22,672 nucleotides of DNA. It comes from Akkermansia sp. (GTDB lineage: Bacteria; Verrucomicrobiota; Verrucomicrobiia; Verrucomicrobiales; Akkermansiaceae). The notes below the pieces were generated by a model. That model did no database searches. It saw only the letters and a list, made by a program, of their open reading frames with translations, and was not told the origin of the DNA. This document shows, piece by piece, positions 7,910 to 13,953 of the stretch. The position numbers were made by a program, and so were the translations under genes. Where the stretch lies: the NCBI GenBank assembly GCA_017555465.1, contig JAFZGH010000318.1:1-22672 (forward strand), given 5' to 3'. Positions within the stretch are counted from its first letter, which is position 1; every line of letters begins with the position of its first letter.

Positions 7910-9153
7910 TGGTGGCACGTGTTGCAGGTGTGTGTGGTATGTTGGCATTGCCTCTTTGGCTGGCGGTTGCCCCTGTGGTGTGGGCTAATACTGCAACGGA
8001 TGCTGCGACTGCGGCTGCAGAAACGGCGGCGGATAGTGCAGCTCCGGCAATGCTTCCTGCATCAGTGGGCACCTGGCACCTGCGCGAGATTGATGGCGTG
8101 GCTTATGTACCCTTGGAGGATTTGCGCAGTTTCTACAAGCTCATGCCTCTACAGCCAAAGGGACGCAAGGTGGCCGGTCAGCGCCTGCTGGGTAACGGTG
8201 AGGTTGAGCTGTTATTTGGCCCGGCTCCGCGAGAGCTATTTATTCAGAATCGTCTGTGTGTTCTCACGCATCCGGTTCTGCAGGATGCTTCCGGAGATTT
8301 GTTGGTATCGCGCAGCGATGTGCTCAACTTGATTGAACCGGTGCTGCGCCCTACTTATATTGCCAATCGCCGGGCTGTGCGTACCGTGGTGCTTGACCCA
8401 GCCCATGGAGGACACGATACTGGCACGGTCACGCCGTATGCCCGCGAGGCAGATGTGGCGCTGACTGTGGCAGCCCGACTGGGGGCAGAATTGCGTAAGC
8501 GGGGGTATGAGGTGCTGCTCACGCAGGAGCAGAATCAGTACCAGTCTCCCCAGGTGCGTGTGGATAAGGCCAACAGTGCGCCCGCGGCTATTTTTCTGAG
8601 TTTGCATCTCAACAGTGGCCGCAGCGATATGAAAGGGGCGCAGACTTACACTCTGGCGCCGCTCGGCAAGAATGAAAAGCCGCTGCCAGGGCATGAATTC
8701 AGTCAGTCAAGTATGGCGCTGGCCATGGCCCTGCAATCGGCCATGGTTGAAAAGGCCGGGGCAGAGGATGGTGGTTGCCGCCGTGCGCACTATAGCCCGC
8801 TCAATTCTCTGCGTTGCCCTTCCGTCATGGTGGAGCTTGGCTATGCCACCAACCCGGAGGAGGGGACGCGGCTGAGTTCTGAGGAATACCAGCTGAAGGT
8901 GGTCAATGCTCTGGCTGATGGGGTGGATGCTTATGCCCGCGTCATGAATCCTGCCACGGTGTTGCAGGTGCAGAAGGCGCCGGTGGTGGAGCCCCCTGCT
9001 GCGCCGGTCAAGGTGGAACCTGCGGCCCCGGCTAAGGCGAAACCTGCACCTCAGAAAACGCAGCCCCGCCAGAAGGCTGCCCGCCGCCGTGCTCCGGCGC
9101 GTAAAGCGTCCAGACCTGCCCGGCGGAATAATAACAGCCGTCGTCGCCGTTAA
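7909..9153 (+). CDS. Second exported Amidase_3 with basic Pro/Ala-rich tail (414 aa)
   Basis: A paralogue of the upstream amidase, starting in its stop codon (TGATG). It has a signal peptide (hydrophobic to about VVWA, residue 27), an Ala/Thr-rich linker, the same N-terminal stalk-like domain (WHLREIDGVAYVPLEDLRSF onward), and the catalytic domain beginning at RTVVLDPAHGGHDTG. The zinc His, the Glu of PYAREADV, the His of LSLHLNSG and the catalytic Glu of VMVELGYATNPEE are all retained, so it should be active. Its distinctive part is the C-terminal tail of about 55 residues: Pro/Ala/Lys repeats (EPAAPAKAKPAPQ), then a strongly arginine-rich end (ARRRAPARKASRPARR and SRRRR). Such a tail could bind anionic envelope polymers; that is inference. 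A bidirectional terminator follows 11 bases after the stop. Confidence 0.88.
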   Translation: MVARVAGVCGMLALPLWLAVAPVVWANTATDAATAAAETAADSAAPAMLPASVGTWHLREIDGVAYVPLEDLRSFYKLMPLQPKGRKVAGQRLLGNGEVELLFGPAPRELFIQNRLCVLTHPVLQDASGDLLVSRSDVLNLIEPVLRPTYIANRRAVRTVVLDPAHGGHDTGTVTPYAREADVALTVAARLGAELRKRGYEVLLTQEQNQYQSPQVRVDKANSAPAAIFLSLHLNSGRSDMKGAQTYTLAPLGKNEKPLPGHEFSQSSMALAMALQSAMVEKAGAEDGGCRRAHYSPLNSLRCPSVMVELGYATNPEEGTRLSSEEYQLKVVNALADGVDAYARVMNPATVLQVQKAPVVEPPAAPVKVEPAAPAKAKPAPQKTQPRQKAARRRAPARKASRPARRNNNSRRRR

Positions 9154-9164
9154 TTCCTGCATAT

Positions 9165-9196
9165 AAAAAAGGACAGCCGCAGAGCTGTCCTTTTTT
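9165..9196. terminator. Bidirectional intrinsic terminator between the amidases and ndk
   Basis: A perfect stem GGACAGC / GCTGTCC (9171-9177 with 9184-9190) and a six-base loop are flanked by A6 on the left and T6 on the right. The T run serves the amidase transcript and the A run serves ndk, which ends at 9220 on the other strand. Confidence 0.92.
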
Positions 9197-9219
9197 GATA
9201 TTGCCGGAGCAGGAAAGGA

Positions 9220-9669
9220 TTAGTCGATGTTGTCGAAAAGTTCCTCCGGCTTGAAGAAACGCGTGATTTCAGCTTCGGCGCTTTCGGGAGAGTCGGAAGC
9301 ATGGCAGATGTTGAGCATGCTGTTGGTTCCGTAGTCGCCACGGATAGTGCCTTTATCTGCTTTCATGGAGTTGGTGGGCCCCAGGATAGTGCGCACGCGG
9401 GTGATGACCCCCGGGCCGGAAAGCACCAGAGCGACCACCGGGCTGGTCTGCATGAAAGCCGAGAGCTTGGGGAAGAGTGGCTCCCCATCAATGACCAGAT
9501 CGATGATGTGGCCGTAGTGTTCGCGCAGAATGGCATCGTTGAGCTGCATCATCTTCATGCCACGCAGGCGGAAGCCTTCGCCCAGAAGACGCTGCAGGAT
9601 AATACCAGAGAGATTCTTGCGGACGCAGTCCGGCTTGAAAAGAATGAGTGTTTTTTCGTCGCGATTCAT
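9220..9669 (-). CDS. ndk: Nucleoside diphosphate kinase (149 aa)
   Basis: Ndk transfers the gamma phosphate of ATP to other NDPs through a phosphohistidine, balancing NTP and dNTP pools in the cytoplasm. The length is typical. Family marks include KTLILFKPDCVRKNL at the N-terminus, LVLSGPGVITRVRTILGPTN, GTIRGDYG and the active-site segment NICHASDSPESAEAEI with catalytic His123. The residue just before that histidine is Cys122, where many homologues have a hydrophobic Ile or Val. The ATG has no SD. The promoter at 9697-9725 gives a short leader. Its 3' end shares a terminator with the convergent amidases, and it is divergent from pepP. Confidence 0.95.
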   Translation of the reverse strand: MNRDEKTLILFKPDCVRKNLSGIILQRLLGEGFRLRGMKMMQLNDAILREHYGHIIDLVIDGEPLFPKLSAFMQTSPVVALVLSGPGVITRVRTILGPTNSMKADKGTIRGDYGTNSMLNICHASDSPESAEAEITRFFKPEELFDNID

Positions 9670-9696
9670 GATATGAAATGAATTGTGTGTGATGCT

Positions 9697-9725
9697 TTCT
9701 TACTCTCCCGCGTGCATTCTGTCAA
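9697..9725 (-). promoter_or_regulatory. Promoter of ndk
   Basis: On the minus strand a perfect -35, TTGACA (9725-9720), is followed by a 17-base spacer and TAAGAA (9702-9697). The start codon is 27 bases beyond the -10, giving a leader of about 20 bases with no SD. Confidence 0.6.
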
Positions 9726-9756
9726 GGAAAAAGCCCCGTGCTTACATGATTTCGCA

Positions 9757-9785
9757 TTGAACAACGACCGATGAAAGAGTATACT
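9757..9785 (+). promoter_or_regulatory. Promoter of pepP, lying inside the longest open frame
   Basis: TTGAAC (9757-9762), a spacer of exactly 17 bases and TATACT (9780-9785, five of six consensus positions). Transcription would begin near 9792, downstream of the ATG at 9771 but upstream of the in-frame ATG at 9801, which decides the pepP start. Confidence 0.6.
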
Positions 9786-9800
9786 GTCTGCCAGTACAAT

Positions 9801-11099
9801 ATGAACCACACTCTGCGCTACGAACCGATTCCTGCTTCTTTTTACAAGACAAACCGCGATAAGCTGGCAGCTGAGCTGCCGGCCGGAGCTCTTGTCATTG
9901 TGCACTCCAATGACATTTACCCCACCAATGCTGATGGTACGCTGGCGCACCACCAGAATGCAAATCTATTCTATCTGACTGGTATTGACCAGGAGGAAAC
10001 GGTGCTGCTGATGCGCGTGGGCGAGGCTGGGGAACACTACGATACACTGCTGCTTCGCGAGACAAATGAAAAAATTGTCATCTGGGAAGGGGCTCGTCTG
10101 ACTGCGGCTGATGCGGCTGCGTTGAGCGGGGTGGAGGATGTGCGCTGGACAGATGTGTATAATGCGCTGCTGGCTGAGTGGGTGCCTGCCGCCTCTTCCG
10201 TATGGCTGGAGACCGATAATCATCCCCGCCGTTATACCTACGTTCAGACCCGTAATGAGCGCATGGCTGCTGCGCTGCGTGCTTCATACCCGGATATTAA
10301 AGTGGAAAGTATCTATGCAGCGCTTACTGGAATGCGCCTGGTAAAGCGTGCTGAGGAAATGCCCCAGCTGCGCCGCGCCTGTAATATTACCGGTGCCGGC
10401 TTTATGGAGCTTTTGGCTCAGGTGCACCCTGGTATGGGTGAGTGGGAAATTGAGGCTGCGCTGAGCGCTGCGTATATTCGCCGGCGCGCCCGCAAGTTCT
10501 CGTTCCTTCCCATCATTGCCAGCGGGGCAGATACTTGTGTGTTGCATTATATCTCCAATCACAAGGAAGTGCAGGATGGTGACCTGATTCTGCTGGACAT
10601 CGGCGCGGAGTACGGTGGCTATGCCGGTGATATGACGCGCACTATTCCTGCCAACGGTAAGTTTACCCCACGCCAGCGTGCGGTGTATGAAGCGGTGCTC
10701 CGCGTGCAGCGGTATGCCATGAGCATCATGCGCCCCGGGTTGGAAAAACAGGAATACGAGCGCCTCGTACGAATCAATATGGCCGCTGAGCTGGTGCAGC
10801 TGGGCCTGCTTACGCAGGAGGAAGTGGATGCCCAGCCGGAAAACCCGCTCTGCGTGCGTAAGTATTACATGCACGGCACATCTCATTCCCTGGGTATCGA
10901 TGTGCACGATGTCGGGTCAGATGTCAAGTGCTTTGCGGCTGGCCAGGTGTGGACGGTGGAGCCTGGTATCTATATTCCCGCTGAGAAAATCGGCATTCGT
11001 CTGGAAACAGATGTGCTCATACTGGAGGATGGTGTGGAGAATCTTATCCCCAATGCAATCATTGAACCGGATGACATTGAAGCTGCGATGGCTCACTGA
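9801..11099 (+). CDS. pepP: Xaa-Pro aminopeptidase, M24B family (432 aa)
   Basis: Aminopeptidase P removes an N-terminal residue that precedes proline, using two metal ions. The N-terminal creatinase-like domain covers about residues 1-165 and contains NANLFYLTGIDQEETVLL. The pita-bread catalytic domain follows, with all five metal ligands readable: Asp266 (LLDIGAEYGG), Asp277 (GDMTRT), His362 (HGTSHSLG), Glu387 (VEPGIYIP) and Glu402 (IRLETDVL). There is no signal peptide, so it acts in the cytoplasm. I chose ATG 9801 over ATG 9771 because a good promoter occupies 9757-9785 and would start transcription between them, and because 9801 leaves an N-terminus of normal length before the first domain. 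There is no SD. It is monocistronic and ends in a strong terminator that overlaps its stop codon. Confidence 0.9.
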   Translation: MNHTLRYEPIPASFYKTNRDKLAAELPAGALVIVHSNDIYPTNADGTLAHHQNANLFYLTGIDQEETVLLMRVGEAGEHYDTLLLRETNEKIVIWEGARLTAADAAALSGVEDVRWTDVYNALLAEWVPAASSVWLETDNHPRRYTYVQTRNERMAAALRASYPDIKVESIYAALTGMRLVKRAEEMPQLRRACNITGAGFMELLAQVHPGMGEWEIEAALSAAYIRRRARKFSFLPIIASGADTCVLHYISNHKEVQDGDLILLDIGAEYGGYAGDMTRTIPANGKFTPRQRAVYEAVLRVQRYAMSIMRPGLEKQEYERLVRINMAAELVQLGLLTQEEVDAQPENPLCVRKYYMHGTSHSLGIDVHDVGSDVKCFAAGQVWTVEPGIYIPAEKIGIRLETDVLILEDGVENLIPNAIIEPDDIEAAMAH

Positions 11100-11136
11100 A
11101 TCAGAAAAGGACCGCACCTGCGGTCCTTTTCTGATT
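11099..11136. terminator. Long bidirectional terminator between pepP and the DoxX-like gene
   Basis: An 18-base inverted repeat (11099-11116 with 11119-11136) is perfect; its GC core is GGACCGC / GCGGTCC, flanked by AAAA and TTTT. The left arm begins at the last base of the pepP stop codon and the right arm ends in the stop codon of the convergent gene. Confidence 0.92.
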
Positions 11137-11606
11137 TAAAACTCTTCAAACTCGTATTTACGCAGTTTCATGAACGTGGGTGATGGACGCCGCGAGTCCC
11201 AGAAGAGCAGCAGCATGGCACCCAACAGGAGCAGCCGCATGCAGGTGTCAAAAGGATAATTAGTGATTTCATGTGTGGAACCCAGGCAGTTGCAGCTTAA
11301 CTCCAGACCGCGCATCCAGGCTTGGAAATACAGCAGTACAAAAGTTCCGCACATCACCACGCCCCATACTGTGGCGCCCCGGTAGCTTCGCCGTGTCAGC
11401 AGGCAGACTGCCACCACCAGCTCCATCGCCAGACCGATGCAGGCCAATGGAAAAGAGAAAATGCCTGGTAGAATGCGGCTGCGGGTCAGGAAATCGGCGG
11501 TTTCATTCATCCCTGCCAGCTTCTGCAGCCCGGTGATGAGGAAGAATAACCCCAGCCCCACGCGCAGGATGTTGAGCAGCAGATTGACGAAACGATTGTA
11601 TTTCAT
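11136..11606 (-). CDS. DoxX/MauE-like integral membrane protein (156 aa)
   Basis: Four hydrophobic segments (about residues 8-27, 50-71, 76-95 and 117-133) and an N-terminal LRVGLGLFFLITGLQKLAG match the DoxX/MauE family of small membrane proteins, several of which take part in thiol-disulfide or quinone-linked redox chemistry. Supporting the MauE branch is a C-x-C motif, SCNCLGS (Cys105 and Cys107), in the loop between the third and fourth segments; MauE-like proteins carry a similar CxC-Phe/Leu-Gly motif there. ATG 11606 is chosen over upstream alternatives because a promoter ends exactly seven bases before it, so the mRNA should begin at this codon. No partner (MauD, thioredoxin-like protein) lies nearby, so the redox partner is unknown. 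Confidence 0.75.
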   Translation of the reverse strand: MKYNRFVNLLLNILRVGLGLFFLITGLQKLAGMNETADFLTRSRILPGIFSFPLACIGLAMELVVAVCLLTRRSYRGATVWGVVMCGTFVLLYFQAWMRGLELSCNCLGSTHEITNYPFDTCMRLLLLGAMLLLFWDSRRPSPTFMKLRKYEFEEF

Positions 11607-11613
11607 GCCCGGG

Positions 11614-11642
11614 AGTCTACACCACCACACCGCGCTCTGCAA
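11614..11642 (-). promoter_or_regulatory. Promoter of the DoxX-like gene (leaderless)
   Basis: Minus strand: TTGCAG (11642-11637), a 17-base spacer, TAGACT (11619-11614), then exactly seven bases (CCCGGGC) before the ATG at 11606. Transcription should start on the A of the start codon. Confidence 0.65.
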
Positions 11643-11665
11643 GTGGAAATAGACCTGCCTTCAAA

Positions 11666-11702
11666 ATAAAAGCTGTGCATTGGTGCGCTTTTATGGTATA
11701 AG
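11666..11702 (+). promoter_or_regulatory. Promoter and perfect operator-like dyad before the LolA-like gene
   Basis: A perfect 8-base inverted repeat, ATAAAAGC (11666-11673) and GCTTTTAT (11687-11694), with a 13-base centre, lies just upstream of a -10 box TATAAG (11697-11702) that ends six bases before the ATG at 11709. The -35 is poor (TGTGCA, 11674-11679, in the dyad centre), which fits an activator- or repressor-dependent promoter. Confidence 0.45.
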
Positions 11703-11708
11703 GACGCT

Positions 11709-12434
11709 ATGAAAATGTGGAAAAAACTTCTGTTTGTTGTGCTGCTGCCGATTATTCCCGCCTGGGCTCAGGAGGAATCTGTTGAGCCCTCTGCGGACGA
11801 GTTGCTGGCCTGCATGCGGGAAATGACGGTGAGCCAGGGCAACAAGGATGTGGCTGGCCGCATTCGTAAGGGAAAACTCAAGATTCCTTTCAGCCTGAGT
11901 GTTCGAGGCGATACCCTGGCTTTCCAGTATAAGGAAGGCGATGCCTGGAAACGCTTCGATGTGCGTATCAAGGAGGATAAAGCAGACCTCCTCCGTGTGG
12001 AAAATGGCAAGGCGGTGGTGATGGCGCCTTCGCAGTATGCGCAGCCTATTGCCGGCACGGATGTATGCTACGAAGACCTTTCCCTTCGCTTCTTGTATTG
12101 GCCGGGTGGCGAGATGGTGGACGCCGGTTCCGATTCCCGCATCAAGGGCCGTGATTGCTACGTGGTGCAGGTGCCGAATCCCACGCCCAAGGTAGGGCAG
12201 TTTGCCTGGGTGCGCATGTGGGTTGATAAGGAGAACGGCACGACCTGGCAGATTGATGGCTATGGGGCCGATGGTAAGCTTAAGAAGCGTTTCTCGATTA
12301 CCTCGGTGCAGAGGCTGAGCGATGGCTCCTGGTTCTTCAAGCAGATGAAACTGGAGGTGCGTAATCCGCAGAATCCTGACCGTACCATAGCGCTGGATTA
12401 TCTGGAAATGGATGACCTTCCCGGTAAGAAGTAA
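11709..12434 (+). CDS. Exported LolA-like / outer-membrane lipoprotein-sorting family protein (241 aa)
   Basis: A typical signal peptide (MKMWKKLLFVVLLPIIPAWA, cleavage before Gln21) precedes a mature protein of about 220 residues. Its beta-rich body, with a DVCYEDLSLRFLYWPG segment followed by IKGRDCYVVQVPNP and later WVRMWVDKENGTTWQIDGYG, matches the pattern of the LolA-like outer-membrane lipoprotein-sorting family, whose members are periplasmic and bind lipid or lipoprotein in a half-barrel. I place it there by pattern, not by search. The -10 box at 11697-11702 puts the transcript start at or beside ATG 11709. Its stop overlaps the next start (TAATG at 12432-12436), so it is coupled to the TPR membrane protein downstream. 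Confidence 0.7.
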   Translation: MKMWKKLLFVVLLPIIPAWAQEESVEPSADELLACMREMTVSQGNKDVAGRIRKGKLKIPFSLSVRGDTLAFQYKEGDAWKRFDVRIKEDKADLLRVENGKAVVMAPSQYAQPIAGTDVCYEDLSLRFLYWPGGEMVDAGSDSRIKGRDCYVVQVPNPTPKVGQFAWVRMWVDKENGTTWQIDGYGADGKLKKRFSITSVQRLSDGSWFFKQMKLEVRNPQNPDRTIALDYLEMDDLPGKK

Positions 12435-13045
12435 TGTTATACCGCGTGTTCCAGCTGCTGGTGGCCCTTGTGCCACTGGCTGGCTTTACTCTGGCTTTGC
12501 AGCCGGTGCAGGAACGCTTGTTCGGAGGGCAGGCCACACAGGGTATCATTTTTCTGCTCGTGGCTCTGGCCGTGCTCGCCGTGGTTGAGGGGGTGCTCTT
12601 CCGTTACTGGATTCTCCCGATGTGGGGCGATAAAGTGGCAGAGCGCGTCTACGCTGGTTCTTATTTGCCGGAAAATGATGCGCTGGCGCAGCTGGTGGAG
12701 CGTATCATAAGCGAAAACGCCACCGCTGAGATTCCTGCTTTGGAACGTATGGTGCGTAGCCAGCCCAATCGTCTGCGGGGGTGGCTGGAACTTGCCCGCC
12801 TGCAGAATGAGTTGCTGCAAGATGTGCCTGCCGCCCTCCAAACGCTCGAGCAGGGCGCTTCCTGCATGCGCGATTCCGAGGAAGCTGCTCTTCTTATCTA
12901 CCGAGCCGGGTCTTTGTGCTCGAAATCCCAGAATGATCCGGCGGCTGCAGCGCGGTTCTTTGAACTGGCCGCTAGTCGCTACGCTCATACGGTATATGGC
13001 CGTCAGGCGGCTCTTTATTTGCAGCGGTTGTCAAATCAGCAATAA
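12434..13045 (+). CDS. Hypothetical membrane protein with TPR-like C-terminus (203 aa)
   Basis: Two transmembrane helices are clear: residues 3-22 (FQLLVALVPLAGFTLAL) and about 37-60 (GIIFLLVALAVLAVVEG). The C-terminal half (about 80-200) is helical with TPR-like spacing: IPALERMVRSQPNRLRGWLE, then NDPAAAARFFELAASRYAHT, in which Pro-Asn and aromatic/Ala positions recur. No enzymatic motif is seen. It starts inside the stop of the LolA-like gene (TAATG) and has no SD, so translation depends on reading the first gene. The pair probably acts together in the envelope. No strong terminator follows; a weak AT-rich hairpin lies at 13061-13076. Confidence 0.7.
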   Translation: MLYRVFQLLVALVPLAGFTLALQPVQERLFGGQATQGIIFLLVALAVLAVVEGVLFRYWILPMWGDKVAERVYAGSYLPENDALAQLVERIISENATAEIPALERMVRSQPNRLRGWLELARLQNELLQDVPAALQTLEQGASCMRDSEEAALLIYRAGSLCSKSQNDPAAAARFFELAASRYAHTVYGRQAALYLQRLSNQQ

Positions 13046-13237
13046 ATCGCTCGTTGTCAATTTTCAACGCTGAAAAATAGGCAACTACGTGCAATTTGTG
13101 TGCTTTCCTTTTTCTTGTGCTTGTAGTTTGCTTACATTAAATCTTTAACGAGACTGCTTAAATTAATTGTTGTCTTTTTTCTAGCTTTTCTGGTATCGTG
13201 GCAGAACCCTATTATTTCTCCTGAAAAGAGAGTAAAA
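13046..13237 (+). promoter_or_regulatory. AT-rich intergenic region with candidate promoter of the double-HTH gene
   Basis: This gap is much richer in A and T than its flanks. A perfect TTTTCA-ACGC-TGAAAA hairpin (13061-13076) is too weak and lacks a T run, so it is a doubtful terminator. A candidate promoter is TTGTCT (13170-13175), 18 bases, TATCGT (13194-13199), giving a start near 13206 and a leader of about 30 bases before the upstream ORF. Confidence 0.35.
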
Positions 13238-13294
13238 ATGCCCAACGACCATTATGAATCACTTGCAGAACGAGAAGGAGGTGCCACTTGTTAG
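13238..13294 (+). CDS. Short upstream ORF overlapping the start of the double-HTH gene (18 aa)
   Basis: ATG 13238 opens an 18-codon frame (MPNDHYESLAEREGGATC) that ends at TAG 13292-13294. It contains the SD of the next gene (coding Glu-Gly-Gly) and its stop lies four bases beyond the downstream TTG start, a geometry that allows translational coupling. An A-rich AAGAGAG lies shortly before its ATG. The peptide resembles nothing I know and may matter only through being translated. Confidence 0.35.
   Translation: MPNDHYESLAEREGGATC
13275..13281 (+). promoter_or_regulatory. Strong Shine-Dalgarno site deciding a TTG start
   Basis: AAGGAGG, six bases before TTG 13288. This is the best SD before any gene in the window; nearly all other genes lack one. 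It supports initiation at TTG 13288 rather than at ATG 13351, which has no SD. Confidence 0.6.
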
Positions 13295-13908
13295 GCCCTC
13301 ATTCCTTACCACGAACCCTGCGGGGTGTGGGCGGTATAAGATTGATAAATATGCCGGGAGTTACCTACCCGGCGGAAATACTGCACGGGCCGCGCGGTGC
13401 AGATACAAGAAGCGGAAAAGCTTACAAGCATCCTCCCGTGTGGGGGATGAGTTCCCGCCAGGCTGCTGAAAAGCTTGGCGTTTCTGTTCGTACAGCTCGC
13501 TCCTTGTTGAATCGGCACAAGGCTCGATACAGGTTGGTGGCTCAACCAGGCAAAGCTGCTTGTATGTACTGGGAAACGCGCGTGGTGAACCTTCTGTTGG
13601 CCAAGCGTAGCCCTTTAGTGCGGAAAATTCCGGAAAAATTGTGTTCTGCGTGTGAGGCCTGCTGTATCCTGATGGTGGCACGTAGTTCTCTGTTCCGTTA
13701 CGCGAAGCAGGGGCTTTTGCGGGAATACAAAATCCGGCACGCTACGAATTCAGGCGTGCGGCAGTTGTCGTATTATCTGCGGGCTGATGTACGTAAGCTT
13801 GCGGGCCGCCGCAATGCAGCGCTCGCGCGAGCTCGTTCCTTGCAGCAGGAGCGTCTGCAAAGAGCTTGGAATGGACGTATTGCTTCGAGTTACGAGCCTA
13901 ATAGCTAG
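13288..13908 (+). CDS. Putative transcription factor with two tandem HTH modules (206 aa)
   Basis: Two similar DNA-binding modules are visible. The first is SSRQAAEKLGVSVRTARSLL (55-74), then a wing-like YRLVAQPGKAACMYW and a basic helix. The second is ACEACCILMVARSSLFRYAK (121-140), then a wing-like REYKIRHATNSGVRQLSYYL and an ADVRKLAGRR helix. Each looks like the excisionase/MerR type of winged HTH, in tandem and with no effector or catalytic domain. The second module begins with a cysteine cluster, C119-x2-C122-x2-C125-C126, which could sense metal or redox state; that is inference. I have a general memory of similar proteins in Akkermansia. The start is TTG 13288 from the SD; ATG 13351 (MPGVTYPAEI) is the alternative and removes 21 unexceptional residues. 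poxB lies just downstream on the same strand and is the obvious candidate target. Confidence 0.75.
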   Translation: MLGPHSLPRTLRGVGGIRLINMPGVTYPAEILHGPRGADTRSGKAYKHPPVWGMSSRQAAEKLGVSVRTARSLLNRHKARYRLVAQPGKAACMYWETRVVNLLLAKRSPLVRKIPEKLCSACEACCILMVARSSLFRYAKQGLLREYKIRHATNSGVRQLSYYLRADVRKLAGRRNAALARARSLQQERLQRAWNGRIASSYEPNS

Positions 13909-13919
13909 AAAGTTAGCTT

Positions 13920-13949
13920 GCCATTTTTCTTTTGGATGAAGAAAATGGC
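13920..13949 (+). promoter_or_regulatory. Hairpin at the junction of the double-HTH gene and poxB
   Basis: GCCATTTTTCTT (13920-13931) pairs with AAGAAAATGGC (13939-13949) except for one bulged T. It starts 11 bases after the HTH stop, covers two in-frame ATGs (13936 and 13945) of poxB, and ends just before ATG 13954. There is no T run, so it is a poor terminator; it could instead control poxB translation. Confidence 0.4.
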
Positions 13950-13953
13950 AGTC

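Noticed and set aside
13061..13076. Terminator after the TPR membrane protein gene
   Set aside because: The stem TTTTCA/TGAAAA has only two G-C or C-G pairs at most and is not followed by a T run, so efficient termination is unlikely.
13275..13294. Programmed frameshift of the prfB type joining the short ORF to the HTH frame
   Set aside because: The HTH frame is reached by a -1 shift, not the +1 shift used at prfB, and no slippery heptamer is present. Reinitiation at TTG explains the layout more simply.
13254..13469. 71-codon frame overlapping the 5' end of the double-HTH gene
   Set aside because: It has no SD of its own, its product is low in recognisable features, and it runs through the HTH coding region in another frame. 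The SD at 13275 would lie inside it.
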